Notes: generated from the letters alone by a model not told the origin. Numbered from the stretch's first letter, positions 1-13,704 are shown. The stretch: DNA of 64,000 bases from Amphibalanus amphitrite (GCF_019059575.1 NW_024881696.1:744001-808000); one strand, 5' to 3'. Program-made: numbers and translations.

Positions 1-2072
1 CTCAAAATGCTTCCTCCGACCACAGAGGGGGAAACTGGAAAACCAGTTCAGAATGTACGAGAATATCGTGCAGATGTTACGCAAAGGAGAAGTCTCAAGT
101 CAAGCACACTTACGAGCTGCTAAGTTTCCATTCACTTTTTAACCGGGCTCAAATCAGGCTTCCGTTGCAATACCATTTCTTCTGAGAACGTGTTAAGGTG
201 TCCTTTCGTGCTTGCTATGTAAAAAGCGATAGCCCAAGTTGTTAATCAATAGCTAAGCATGAAAGGTCTATGGTAGTTCTTCGCAATATTAGGGAAAGTG
301 ATGAGCCTTTCACAGTCATATACTCCAGCGGATGTGCTCGTTAGCTCTGAGCACACGTGCGCTCTCGGTTGTCATAAGACAGTACCGGGAACCACACTCG
401 GAGACCATTCATCGACTCAGGCGGGGGCCAGCAGGCCTCAGCCGGCAGCGCTCACCCGCCCGAAATAAGCCAGCCAGCGCCGCCGCCCTCCGACTGCTGC
501 TGACGTGCAGGGAGGTGACGAGCTGGCACGGTTTCGTGACGCCGTGACTCAGCAGCTTGTCAGCGAACGTCAGTGTCACGAGACGCTCCGTGCCCCCCTC
601 TCCGCCCCCTGGCAACAGTCGGCGCCCCCCCCCCCCTCCGATCAATGACCGGAAGGATGGTGTCCCGGCGGCGACTTTGAATTCGCCGAATCAGCGACCG
701 ACGAGTGGGAGGGCTGAGATTGCTGCGGTCACACAAGTCAGGTGGCCAACGCTGGGTCGGTGGCAGATCAAGGCTGACCGCAGTGGCGTGCCCGCTATCT
801 GTCAGAGCTGGCCTGGTATGACCGGGGTGCCGCGGCATCCCCGACACATCGTGAGTCACACTCCCAAAACCGAGCTGCCATGCCGACCCGGCCCACAGAG
901 CAGCCCCGGTGACCCCACCCTCGATGCTAAGAATGATTGATTTCCTTGACGGCTCATTTCCGCCGGTGTTTGCTATCATTTTTGGGACTGTCAATTAAGC
1001 AGCCTCTCTGAGACCATTGTGGTAGGTGTGTTGGGATACACCGCTGGCCGGCACTGTTGACGGGTCGGTCGGGACCGGATCAGGATGCCGGTCCAGAGGA
1101 AGATACACTCTGTCCGGGCGGCTACAATCGTGCGCCGATTTTAGATCGCGATATCGCAGGACAATGCTGCATGGGAGCGTAGGAGATTAAAAGAACTTCT
1201 AGCAGAGTTTTACTTCTTACATCCGACTTAAAATCACGTTTTCCGCCCCGTCTTCCGTCAAGTGTCTCTTCCTGTGTCAGTTTGTTTGTTACAGCATTGT
1301 GACCTAACAGTAAAGTGTAACCAGCAGGCAGTCCACTACCAATCACTATGCGTATTATACACTAATTCATTGTTTGGCCTGTGAAGCGGGCAGCATGGAC
1401 AACTTTATTCCAACCGATAGATTTTTGTTTCTTTTCCTTTTACTTGCAGCAAAAGCTACCATACAAATTGAGCCAACGGCCGGATAAAAATAAAAAACAC
1501 GTGGAAAATATAACGCAAGAAACATAAATGCTTGAAACATTATTTGATTTGACACCTGCTATATATGTTGTCGAAGACCTTTCTGACCGCAGCAAAGACG
1601 TGCACGTAAACCTAATGAATAAAGACAAAGTAATACAACACTTTAATAAACTATTTCCTCATTTACACCACCAATCGCCTATTTTTCAGCTGCAGTGTCA
1701 TGAGACCGTTTTGGCTATTGTAACGACGAAAACTAAAAACTGTTTCCGCTGCAACCGTTGCCGTATATTGAACTGTATCATAATGTAAGGAAGAAGTACA
1801 GGACAAGCGCAGGAGCGCGGCCGGGCCTGGTGCACTGGCGCAGCCAGCCAGCACAACAGTCAGAAACACAAACAATAGGCCGGTCCGCTCCGTATGACAC
1901 AGCCTGGAAAACACTCCAGCTATACAAAAACTCCGACACCACGACACGCGGTGGCAGGTCGATGGCTGATTCATTCACCACGCGTCTGGATAACATCCAG
2001 CTGTGCATCGTATGCAAATTTCCCCGTTCAGAGTTACGACCCTCAGGCCTGAGCTGTGGACTATCCAATGTA
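1..2072. other. Unassigned DNA with a GC-rich block
   Basis: No gene is recognisable. About 400-920 is GC- and CpG-rich with a C-run near 628-641. Open frames there exist on both strands at once, which is what base composition alone gives. It could be a promoter or untranslated exon. The remainder is AT-rich without recognisable coding or repeat structure. Confidence 0.4.
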
Positions 2073-2449
2073 CAGCCCTCAGCAGACTGCGTGGTAGGTA
2101 TTCTTTTTTCGACAAAACCGGTGATAACTCAAAGGCTATGTTATCAGTCGGTCGGAACTCACTGCAAATAGATGCGCCATGCTCCACTTCTTCGATTAGG
2201 TCCATCACTAGACAAAGTATACGCCTTGTGTGGCAACAAAATGCAAAAGTCTGTTTTGGGGGCAAATATAAACTTTTGGATTTTGTTGCCAAACTGGATA
2301 GAAAATGAACACGATGATAATGCCAATCTAAGGTGCGAAGTCTCGCGCGTCATACTGTTACGATTTCCGAGTGACCGATGGCATAGTATTCGCGTTATTC
2401 TCGGTTTTGTCGAAAAAAGAATACCTACCACGCAGTTTGCAGAGGGCTG
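2073..2449. mobile_element. Palindromic MITE flanked by TA
   Basis: The termini read CAGCCCTC...GAGGGCTG, flanked by TA on both sides, as in Tc1/mariner. The inverted repeats extend imperfectly for about 90 bp per side and include the shared stretch GTGGTAGGTATTCTTTTTTC. A further inner inverted repeat (GGCAACAAAATGCAAAAGT and its complement, about 2232-2294) makes almost the whole unit one long fold-back. It has no transposase. Superfamily assignment rests only on the TA flank. Confidence 0.7.
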
Positions 2450-3827
2450 TACTTTCGCAGACTTTTTGCGAGGCTTGTGACCTTACAGCGTCCGGAAGTC
2501 CATCACTTGAACTTTTAGCAGATATATTGGAGCGAGTCAGAACAACGACAAGGAACAATGAACTATAGTTCGTTTATTTTCAAAAGGACGCTGGCTCAAA
2601 GTTCAATATCGAAGCTCTCACGTGAGTTTTGGCAGCTTCAGTGTCTGGCCAAGAATTTCTTACCGAAAAAATAATCGATTTCAAATTTTGCACGGTAAGT
2701 AGCTGGAAATTGTTTCTTAAAAATGAACATACTATGATGACGTCACTGGTGGCAGCAGGCACCCAAATGCCCGTGCAGTGGGACAAGTGTCAACGAATTT
2801 GAGTGAAACTTAGTTTTTCACTGTTGCCGAGCTTATAATCGAGTGAGCGGTTCCGTCCATGATAGTCATAAGCAGTTAAATTGAAATACATGTTCGACAG
2901 CATGACGTCACCGCTTTTATCATATCTGCTTCCAAAACGCCCATATGGAAATTATCGGGAAGAAATCACATGTTAAAATTAGTCGACGTTCGATTTTCTC
3001 AGGTTCAGTTTTTGCTCGTTTTGCTCGCTAAAACACGTGCTTGTTCGAAAAACATACTTGGAGCCAGCGTCCTTTTGAAAAAAAAACGAACTATAATATC
3101 ACAACGTCCGTCAAGCCTTATCATATCAGGACGACGAATAATCACATTAGCGCGCGTTCGTTATTTCCTTTTTAATATTTTTATCAACTTTGTCCAGTTC
3201 ACTGGTATTTGTCCCAATATCAAATACACTACGGGACACCCGGCCAACAACAACGAGCCTTCGAGCTGTTCATTCATCTAAAACTCTAACGGCATTGTCA
3301 AAGCAGTATTTCTACTTGAAGACAGCACTGGATTCGATATTTAGAAAAAAAAACATTGCAAATCATTTATCGTGAAAAAAATATGTCAACTTCTGTGGCC
3401 GTTTGTGATACGAAAATATTACTTATGCTGACATTCGCTGCAAATTAGGCGAAAGTCACGGCCAAATTTGTCATGAAGTTGGTATGTCATTTTGCATTTA
3501 CCTCACACACTGTTAACGGAATATATCTGTTGCTTGGATTAAGTTGACAAGAACTGTCCTCCCATCCTCTAACCTTCAAATTAATCCTCAGAAAACATTA
3601 CCAGCTACATTTTCTGAGCTTCACCAATCTATTACTTTAGAAGACCACCAATACCGTACCATGTTTATCTAGGGTTCAAAGACCTTCGGACATTCCAGGC
3701 TCTGAAAAAGGGCGCATTTTTTAGCCGATCAGCAGGTTTGAAGGTCGCGGTTCGGTGCAATTTGAAGTGCACGTGTTCAGAAACACGCCCAGCGTGAGAG
3801 CGGTAGGTCCTTGCCGTGTCGGTGTTG
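2450..3827. other. AT-rich DNA without recognised features
   Basis: There is no supported gene, RNA or terminal-repeat element. The short open frames in the stretch do not resemble known proteins. Confidence 0.4.
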
Positions 3828-5047
3828 CAGGCACTTTAGAAAATCAGTCATTTTGTAAAATGCCTAGGCATTTTACAAAAAGACGGCTGTTTGAAAAATG
3901 ACTGAACGCAACCAGGCTTTTTTCAAAATGGCTAGCCATTTTACAAAATGACTAGGCATTTTGCAAAATGCCTGACCAGCATGGAACGTAGATCTCACTA
4001 CAGACACTATGGCCAACAGTTTTTGGACGTCTTCCTATACCCTGTAGGTACGTGTAGCTGATACGCCTGTAGCTGATCGATTTGAAGCTCTGTGATGACG
4101 ACAATGCTGAGTAACGACCAGGTTGAGTTGCAGACTCGGCTGTAGCATAAAGCATTGTTTAGTTAACGCTGTAAAAACTCCCAAGTACATCAACGCCGTT
4201 CATGTTCTGCCTGAAACTAGACCTAACAAAACCAGCCGGAGACCGGCCCTAGTCAATAGGCAGGCCCGGTTGATGTACAATTACATGTAAACGAATGAGT
4301 GTAGTCTTTGTTTGATTGTGCCATTACGGACAAAACTGCATTATGTATTTGGACATTAAAAACACGTTCGAATTTAATTATAATTTCCCACTCCTTCTCT
4401 CTCATCCTCACAAGAAACATCGTCGCTGTCAGTTCTATTTATTATTAATAAAACACGATTAATTTTGTTCTGTGGGAACAGCTTTGAGTACCTACTTGCA
4501 TGGTCCCAGTTAAAAATATCAAGCTCCACATCGGGAGAATCATCAGGTCGCTTGGCGTAGGACGAGAGCGTTGGTTTCAGAAGACACTAACGCCTAAGTG
4601 TGTGGGATCGAATCCTCGCGACCTCTAATAGTTTTACAGATACAGGCCGGCATAGGGCCAGTCGTTTGTTGACGCTCCAGATCGATCATTTTAAATCCAG
4701 CAGCGTCACTGACGTGGGGGTTGGAAATGTCGCGGGCCTGCACTTCTCAAAATATAGGTAGGTATGGATTTCCCACTGCTGGACTCCTCTGGTCATAATG
4801 CTGGACTCCTCGGTCCACCTACACGCTACCAAAACGTATATAATTAGGTACTCGTATCTACAACACGCTGCTCAGTCATTTTGTAAAATGGCTAGGTATT
4901 TTGTAAAATGCCTAGGCATTTTGCAAAATGACTGGAGAGTCAGTCATTTTGTAAAATGCCTAGGCTTTTTGCAAAAAACCTGGAAAATCAGGCATTTTGC
5001 AAAATGCCCAGGCATTTTACAAAATGCCTGATTTTCTAAAGTGCCTG
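3828..5047. mobile_element. CAGGCAC-ended element with CATTTTGTAAAATG palindromes
   Basis: The ends are a 20-bp inverted repeat, CAGGCACTTTAGAAAATCAG and its complement. The symmetry extends outward as GTTG...CAAC to 3824 and 5051. Immediately inside each end, short palindromes such as CATTTTGTAAAATG joined by CCTAGG are repeated several times (about 3850-3975 and 4870-5030). Dense subterminal repeats are typical transposase-binding architecture of DNA transposons. The interior (about 3990-4860) carries no transposase, so the element is non-autonomous. I cannot name the superfamily. Confidence 0.72.
4545..4624 (+). tRNA. tRNA-like sequence (pseudogene or SINE head)
   Basis: AGGTCGC and GCGACCT form a perfect 7-bp acceptor-like stem 80 nt apart. 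An A-box-like TGGCGTAGGACGAG follows the 5' side, and a B-box-like GGATCGAATCC (one mismatch to GGTTCGAATCC) precedes the 3' side. The putative anticodon arm has a 6-bp stem but a 12-nt loop, and the T-stem pairs poorly, so it is unlikely to be a functional tRNA. It lies inside the CAGGCAC-ended element. Confidence 0.25.
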
Positions 5048-6364
5048 CAACATCGGCACCCGGTTCCACACAGACCCATATAGGGGGACCCTTCGTGATT
5101 GTGGCGGCTGCTGTCACCGCTCGAAAATGTCGATGGCCCACGTCCGCAAGTGAAAATGACCACATAACAGCCTTTTCCCCGCCGTTTGCCCATTTAGAGA
5201 GCCATTAAAATTCGTGGTCCAGACGATGGCGTGTTTGATTGGTGCCGCTTCTGTAAGCGAGCTGTGACCGTGCAAACATAGTTTTTGTCCCATAAAACAG
5301 CGCTACATTATGAGTACAGCGGCTCCGACGGAGCCGTCTGGCAGGCACTCCACCCGTCCAGTTTCAACAGACTGCATAATACCCACGCCTTGGGCGCCTT
5401 CAGATAACTCTAAATGGGTCCGGACGACATCAGACGGTCTGCAGTTCCGGGCAGACATCTCCCCGGGCGTCGGCGGCGTCTTCCTAATGACCCGGCGCGC
5501 CGAGCAGCCGGCTCATGGCGACTTTGATCTGCAGGTTGTCTGCCCGCTGCGATCGATGGCTATCTTTCTGCCGAGCGCAGCACGTGGGAAGACAGGGGCG
5601 CAGCGATCGCTCCACTGAACCGGCCGGCGCCGCCGTTCCGGCCACCCACGATCACCGGACTGATAGCGAGACCCGTGTGGGCGATTTTTGTGCCGGTGTT
5701 AGCATGCTGTAATTGCCGGTTTACGAGTATCGGAGCACCTGTGTGCTGTTCTATCCGGACAAGCGTTCGTTCAACACAGTCGCTCCACATAGAGGTGATT
5801 CACCCATAGAGGAAGATGGCACGGTAGACGAAAACAACAGATTTGACCGGGCGGCCGCATCGGTTCAATTTGTCGTCTAATTGTGCGCGTCTTCCTTCCG
5901 CTGAGGAGCGTTATAATGGAACACGACTCCGCTCATTCACATACGATGAACGATAGCGTCCAGTGTGACGGGTTAGAGCTGTTATGAGTCGTGAGGATGG
6001 CGTTTACTGCCGGAACTCGACCCTAAAGTCGCCGGGAGGTGACAGGTCGCACTCAGAATCCCCAGTCCACTGCTTCAATGATAGGCTGAATAAATCGGCG
6101 TGCACGACTGCCGACATCTCATGAATCTGTCCATTCATCACAGTGAATGAGACAGCGCGTGAAACCAGTCCGGTGGTCCCAGCTCGTTGGACAGGTCGGC
6201 AAAAAACAGACCGTCGCCGCTGCACCAGTGCGTCAATGCCCAACAGCAAAGGAGATAAGAGACTCGTTTTTAAAGGATCCCTTTAATAACATCAGGCCCG
6301 ACATCACTCATGTGTCTTAACATCAGATATATTCCTTGAAGCCTGGTCAGATACCCGGACTTAA
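5048..6364. other. Unassigned DNA
   Basis: The part about 5300-5720 is moderately GC-rich and has short open frames on both strands with no family resemblance. No splice-delimited exon or repeat could be supported. Confidence 0.35.
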
Positions 6365-6898
6365 AGGAAATAGTTCACTTTTTAACATGGGTTTTGAACT
6401 GGAATAGCAGTTCCGTAGCCTGGGCTGGGACGAGCATAAATCAGGAGCTTTTACAGCCCAACGATCACCCTAGGCAAAGATATTCTATTTCTCGTCCCGA
6501 AAAAGGTGTCTTGCGTTGAGGATGTGTGCCTTGCATATATTTGCATCCAGTATGAAAAGAGCATGGGTACCGAAAATTCTTCAGAAACTAGAGAAATTAT
6601 CTACGAGAACTCTAGAGAAATTCTCGTACTGATCAATAAGGACATTCAGCAGCAGCAGATCGCCCAAATGCCGGTGGCCGCGATAATTTCTCTAGTTTCT
6701 GAAGAATTTTCGGAACCCATGCTCTTTTCATACTGGATCGCCTGTGCCTTACAGAAACTGAAAAGTTCTTCTTATATCAAAATATAGAAAATAATCTTTT
6801 GTTATAAATAGGTTTATTTTCTTTGCTGATCATTTTGAACATAAAAAATCATAAATCCATTGCAAAAAAAATAATTTCGTGAAAGTGAACTATTTCCT
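6365..6898. mobile_element. MITE with an internal 55-bp-arm hairpin
   Basis: The ends are AGGAAATAGTTCACTTT and its complement, flanked on both sides by TTAA (6361-6364 and 6899-6902). Inside, two 55-bp arms (6547-6601 and 6682-6736) are near-perfect reverse complements around an 80-nt loop. The 93-residue open frame at 6506-6787 is read through the hairpin and is probably meaningless. TTAA could also be read as a TA duplication, so the superfamily is open. Confidence 0.65.
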
Positions 6899-9800
6899 TT
6901 AATTCCCATTCGTTCAGAGATCCAGAGATGATTGAGCTGTTTTCCATCACAGCTAACTGTCCGTGTGAAGTCTGCGCGGCACGATGTAACGATAACGGGT
7001 GAGTCTGCAGCCAGTTGACGGCGCGTGCGGCGCTATCGTCGCACTGGTGCATCCCCGCCGTTTTCGAGGTGTGCCGAATGTGACTGAGGGATTATGATCG
7101 ACACTTGGCGACAGCAGATGACGGGCTGATGATGGACAGTCACGAGTCAAACCTCATCCTGCCAAACAGGTAGCGCTTGATTGTGACAATTGATGGGACA
7201 GAGATCCAAAACATTGTCGCGGCGCATATGACATGAAAGTGAAAACTTATCCGCTCGATAGATCATTTACAAAACAAGACTCAGAAATGACTTGGTGATC
7301 CGCATTACTATCTTGTATTACTTATAACAAGCCGAATTCTAGTTTGTTAAAGTCAGGTGAAGAAGATAATGCAAGACTGTTCAAATGATACTCCACCACA
7401 CTCCATTTCACCGTGCACTTGTGAGCAAATGTTGGTGGAAATTCATATGGTTAGCTGTCAGTCTCTAAAATCATTGTTTCAAACAGCAGCTTCCATGTCA
7501 CTCCATCTAATTACATTCAATACGAATACAATATCGGACTTCTGTGGCTGTTGCTAGCGACTGGAGAGACTAGATTACCAGGAAACTGAGTTCATTCGAC
7601 CGTCGACACCCGGATCTGTCACTTCCTCTGGTTTCTGCAGGTCCGCACAATCCCCGGAGTTTCCATGGGAGGAATCGCCGGATGTTCATCAGAGCTCTGT
7701 GCAAAGTGCAGATGTGGGATAACCTCTGGGTAAGACTCGTGTTGGCGACCGAACGGACCTAGTGTGCTGACATCCTGTTGATTGAGATTCTCGGCGGGGA
7801 ATCTCGTCATTTGTGTGAGTTATGTGAACATGACGTCTGACAAGATTGTTACTGAGCTGGTGATATGTGTCGGATGACGGGAAAACACAGAAAATCTTGT
7901 GGTAGTTTACCGTGCCGTTGTTAACTACTCTCGCTTGAATGGCGTATCACAATATCACATGGAACGTCGTCTCATTAATTGATGTTCGGAATCTGCTCGT
8001 TAAGGGAAATATCATCCTGGGAAAGTGTTACGTAGAAAGGTCAGGGAATCCTAGATAGCACGTCATTGGCTACTGGCATTACATAGTGGAATAGTAAACG
8101 AGCTCAAATGATGTTTGAAGCCTGGAAAAAGGTAGAGAACAACTGCAACAATGCCACTTTCTAACGTGATCCGATTCCATAAAAGTATAGAATAAATGAC
8201 ATGAAAACAGCCCATGGTCGTTTCCGATTAACGGCCCTGAACAAAATTTGATGAGGTGCCAATGTGTTCCAAGGTGAAATCCACAAGCCAATTTTCCTGT
8301 TTGTCCACAGGGAACATAATGTTCTCAGGTGTTCGGCAAAACAATTCTTTCTCATGGACAAATAGGCGAATTTTCTCACTTCTGTGTTGGTCCGAAGAGG
8401 GATTCGTTCATGATTACTTGAAATGAAATTCATTGCTTGAGCTTGCTAAGTTTATAATTTCACTGAGGGCAGAGGTTTCTTCACTCTTCAGTCTGGACAC
8501 TATAAACAGGACCGTGACCTTTGATGTTTCAAGAACAGCCAACTCACGCTAAAGGCGATGATATCCCTATATCACATCCATTATGCAATGTGCAATTGAA
8601 TCCTAAGAATCGAATGGAATGCACTTGCAGTTATAATCACGGAACTGCAAACGCCCGTCCTCTTGCGATGTCTAGCCAAGCGCTGATGCCAACGACACCA
8701 ATTCCAAATACCAACGGAACGGCTACTCACATTGCCACGCCCCTGCTGAAGTGTTTACAGCGCCGGACCGGCGCGGCAGAGCGTTCAGCATGCCTCATGA
8801 TATGATCGCCAGTTCCGTTTGCACCCATGTCCTCTCGGAACGTCTCTTCTGGCCAGATACGGGCACTCGCATCTCACCACACTCTGGCACAGCGCTGGAC
8901 TGCTGTCCTCGTAACGGTCTAGCCGATCTGATTAGACTGAATTTACAACGCGATACTGATGGTGTTTTTGGTAGGCAATGTTTCAATTCGTGAAATGATG
9001 ATTCATTGGCATAACATCCCTAGTTCTACTTGAGACCTTGTCTCCCCAAGCGCACTGGCGTGCAGCTTCCCTCATTTACTACCAAAACTCAGAGGTTATT
9101 CTAGCGGAATGAATCAAACGAAATGACGGATTATGATTCTCGCAAAAAGTCGGTGCTAATTGCACATCAAAGACAGAACTGAGCAGAGACTGACCTGGGT
9201 AAATGCAGCTTCTCGGCCCTCCCAGTGCCTCGCACATCAAAAGTATTTGATTTTAGCTCAATCGCGATGCATTTGCCAGGGGAACTGTAGGTAGGAATGC
9301 GATCGCTCATCATTCACTGTCGCTCACATGTGGTTTTTATGGTAAGGGATACACACCGCACACTGTACAGTGGTGTACACGTATGAAAGCTGAAGTGTTA
9401 GTACTTGCGAAGATACGGTAGCTTCGCTTTCATGTTTGCATCTCATATTTGAATCATATATGAATCCTATGATTTCCATGTGAGTTACTAGTAAAAAAAA
9501 GATAAAGAGATACACAATGCATACATATTTCTGAGATGATACGTTGGTGAAAAATGTAGATTTATCCCAAGAAATGGATTAACTGCGTCGGATTTTCAGC
9601 TGTGCACTGCTGAAAATTGTAGACTCGCGAACCAGCTACTGCGTTCTTGGAGCAGTTTGCTGGTCACCGAGTTACGCAAACAACGTGTCACGATCACACA
9701 TTCGCAAATAACTGCAGTGTGCTCATGAAAACAGTGGGACAATACCACTTTCCGTGAACGCTCTTCCCACCATTTCACGAAGTAAATGGAGGTCGAACTG

Positions 9801-9946
9801 TAAATAAAGCCACAGCTCAACAGTTGCGACTTAACCTGGTCAAGACGGAGAAGCCGCAGTAACGCAGTTTCGTCGTGACTCTGAGCAGGATACGCTGAAT
9901 GCTGCTCCTCGAGTAACAGTGGAAATTCCTCACTGATTTTCCTGGG
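6899..9946. other. Unassigned DNA
   Basis: No recognisable gene or repeat. An open frame at 8521-8805 (94 codons, plus) overlaps other frames on both strands and resembles nothing known. Confidence 0.35.
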
Positions 9947-10126
9947 GCCGATTCGAGATGGCGCACTAGGAAGCTAGTAAGACTAGGCGGCCAAGTGACA
10001 CTTGATGGTAGTGACACTAAGCGGCATTTTACACCAATCGGCTAGTGGCTCAGCGCAAACCGAAATCGTCTAGTGACACTTGAAATCAAGTGTCACTAGG
10101 GCCTTAGTGCGCCAACGCGAATCGGC
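9947..10126. mobile_element. Small fold-back element
   Basis: The ends, GCCGATTCGAGATGGCGCAC and a diverged complement of it, form an imperfect inverted repeat of about 32 bp. The motif AGTGACACTTGA recurs inside, including a near-perfect palindrome at 10070-10099 (14-bp arms, 2-nt spacer). It has no coding capacity and no clear target duplication. Confidence 0.55.
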
Positions 10127-12439
10127 TGCAGCTCTTGTCTCCCTTCTTCTATGGTGTTTGCGGCAAAAATCCGTTGCAGTACCGCTTCTGCCTTTCACAC
10201 CCGTTCGTATTGCAACATAGAATGGGCACCGGGCATCCGGCAACCTATTAGCATTGACGCAGTCCTGAGGCTTCACATCGGTGCCAGTGCCTTGTCATTC
10301 AAACGCTCGCGCATCAGTTTGACAGGGAAGAGCGTGGAAATGAGTTAACATGCATGAAGGTGGTGAAAATGAATTGATGAATGCAAGTTGCGTGCACACT
10401 AGTATTATGTCTCGGCGCGTCAGCAAAAAGAAAAAAAAATAAAGTTTTGAATGGTCAGCCGCTGGCAATAGTGTAATCGCTTACTGATATTTCTTATAGC
10501 GATTCGGCTGTGTTTAGCAGGTCACAAAGCGTATGAAACGCTTTGCATGTGGCTAAGCCGGCAGACTTTGATCGTATGGATCACAACACTTCCAGGTCAA
10601 ATCGGCTCATATGGGTACACTTATCCTGCATTTCAACCAGCAGGGACATTCCATGCAAAATGATCTAGTTGCAGATGATACAAATCATTCCGCATGTTTT
10701 TGAGGTCACAGGAAAGCTTGTGCAATAAAAACGGTCAGCAAGGCCTTTTGAAGGCCGGAGCGGGCTCAGCTGTAAAACAGGCGTGAGCGCCAAGGATGTA
10801 TCAAGGATGCCGTGATGCCTATCGATGGATGACATACGATACAATACACAACATTAAAAATCGGTGCATGGCTCGGCTTTGTGATCATGGCATAGCATGA
10901 TCACGAACGGCCAAAGCCTCTTTGAATTCACTTGCTTGGCCGATTTACCTGTGAATTTAGCCTAAATATGGAAATTCATAACGGTTCATCGATTCTGAAA
11001 GGCTGCAGCATAATTATTACGCAATAATGTGCCTAACAAAGTGCCCCAGTACAGTTGTTTTTGGGCAAAACTGATTAGCCACTTTTCTTTATAAAGCACT
11101 ATTGCATAGTCTTCTAAGAGTTGTCTAAAAGAAAAAAAATACATGCAGTTGCAAGCAAGGCCAGTGACATGCCTACGCAATACACACATGCATATTGCGT
11201 TACACACTACTCAACACTTTTTACAGTAATTTTCTGATCAATTGAAGCTTTTGTTTTACTATCATAAGCTTACTATACTTTGAAAAAGGAATCAAATGTT
11301 AAAGGATCGACATCACAACACTTATGGTCATCCATATACCGTCAGACGCAGACCCTGCTTTCAGAGGCCTCCCGCAGTCACCCAGCTGGTCAAGATCCCG
11401 CCGTGCAGTTGCAGTCCGTCAAATGGGGAGAGGATTTTCCGATAACTTTTGACGTCATTCTCATATATGAGGCACTCAGATTAAAATTAGCAAGGTACAT
11501 CAATGATGAATATTGAACAGAGAAGGGAAGTCAAAAGAATCCTTCGAGAAGTCCGGAGGTCACTGATTTCCAATTGAAAGTTTTTCCAATCCACTCAGTG
11601 CGGTACCGTTCAAATGATGAGATTGTTTGAGCTTTTTATTAGTAGAGCGTGGTTCTCGCTCTGAAAAGCCGGCTGAATAATCGGTGTAGTGACGTCCACC
11701 TGGTGTCTAACGACATGTGAGCATGCTGAATGGCTTTCTGTCAGCAAATAATTGTATATAGCCCAGCCGTTCATACGAATCACTTCACCATCCGCGCATC
11801 GAATCAGCAATGCCAAAAACAAAATCGACACCGACCGTCTTCTGATGCCTTTCTCCGTCCAGTTACCTCTGAGTGTTCACTACATACACGTGTGGGGCGC
11901 TGCTGCGTGTGCGGCGCGCGTGTTCGATGTCCTGATGCCCGTCGCCAGCTGGACTCCCCGCCCTGCAGACGTGTGGAACACATTGACACGTGCACTCGCT
12001 AGCCGATCAAACATATTCGCCACTGGTGGTCACCGATACGCGACAATGACCTGTCGAGGTGACACGCCGGGTGCATTGTAGGAGCTCCACACGAGCTGCG
12101 GCGGCTGCCACACGGTGATGTCAACAACAGTCGTGACGCACGACAGAGTCGTCTGGAAGGTAGGTGCCGCTCGGATGAGATACTACAGTGCACAGCTGTT
12201 CGTATGAGGTGACCTCCTTCGTGCCGCTCTGTTTTACATGTGGTGAAGGTAACATAAAAATAAGGCAATGGTAATATTGATTTGACCCATTTGTTGATTA
12301 GTTACTGAAGAACATCACAGAACCAATAGCCGCTCCCAAACGGTAAATATTGAGCCTTGACCTGCCACTTCTATAACCGCTCCGTCGAATTCAGTCAACA
12401 AGACGCTTTCATCGAGTCCAGAGCAGTCAAGCCCCGCTG
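10127..12439. other. Unassigned DNA
   Basis: No supported gene. Small palindromes occur, for example around 10880-10905, but no bounded element or known protein could be recognised. Confidence 0.35.
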
Positions 12440-13140
12440 ACTGTCCGACTATGGGGCGCCAGGCGATACACCTACCCGACCCAGAGACCCGGGTGCCCGC
12501 GACCACCCACAGTCCTCCCAGTCACCCCCGGACACCCCTGGCCACTAATAGCCACTCCTGACTGACGCCTTGATAGGTCCGGGAGCAAACAAACCCTCCC
12601 GGCGCCGGGGGAGGGGCTGCCCGGCTGCACCAACCGTTACTGGAGCCGAACGGTGCCGGCGGCGACGGGGGCGGCGGCGGCGGGGGCGGCACCCAGCGCC
12701 CAGCGGCGCCTGGTACTCGCCACGGCGGTGTCCGTGCACTGTGCACAACACGGCGCCTGTCACGGCCGTGCACTGGTGCACGCCTGTGACGCGAGTGAGT
12801 GCGTCAGTCAGTGGCGGGTGCACTGTGTCGCGTCGGCCTCGTCGCGTCGCGTCGGCCCGCCTCTGACCTCTCCACGAAGGTGAGGTGGGGTGACAGTGAC
12901 GGTCAGAGGCCGATAGGTCGTCCGGCGGTCTCCTCTGAGCTGTGCGGACGACAGCCTGTCGTGGCAGGCGTCTGTCACAGGCGTCTGTCACAGGCGTCTG
13001 TCTCGGAGCGGTGCATCGTCAGGCAGCGGTGGCTGTGATGTCGGCCCCTATGCCCCGTCGCTGCGGACAAACTGTCCTCCGGGCTCTGTCGGTCCGGCCG
13101 CTGCCGGCTCACGACAGACGTCCATAACCTCACAGCGTGC
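12440..13140. other. GC/CpG-rich island
   Basis: Strongly CpG-rich, with long open frames on both strands (for example 12545-12991 minus and 12570-12866 plus). Their content is dominated by Arg, Pro and Ala, which is the signature of composition. A 14-bp unit (CAGGCGTCTGTCA) is repeated three times at about 12964-13003. It may be a promoter or 5' exon, with direction unknown. Confidence 0.4.
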
Positions 13141-13484
13141 CCAACAGCAGCCGCCGAGCCGGAAACAGTCCTTTTGTTCTTATTGCAGATCGGACAACGT
13201 AACTAATAACTATATACGGTTGACCTGCAAACCAGGCACCACTTCGTAACCTCGTTAGGCCATCAAATGCAGCTTTTCAACTCCAATGAAGTCCTACGCA
13301 CCTAATAATGAGGCCAACTATACAGTCAGGGTCTAAGGTCATGTTACGTCGAGATTAGAAATAAATCAAGACAATTCTGGTTTTTCACATTTCTGGAACA
13401 GGGTTTAACAACGGTCAACAGAAATCCTCTAAACACGCTGTTGGATTATAATGCTCATCGTAAATCGATCTTTCTTTTTTATCA

Positions 13485-13704
<220 letters not shown>

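Noticed and set aside
12545..12991. 148-codon minus frame
   Set aside because: CpG island artefact; opposite-strand frames of similar length overlap it.
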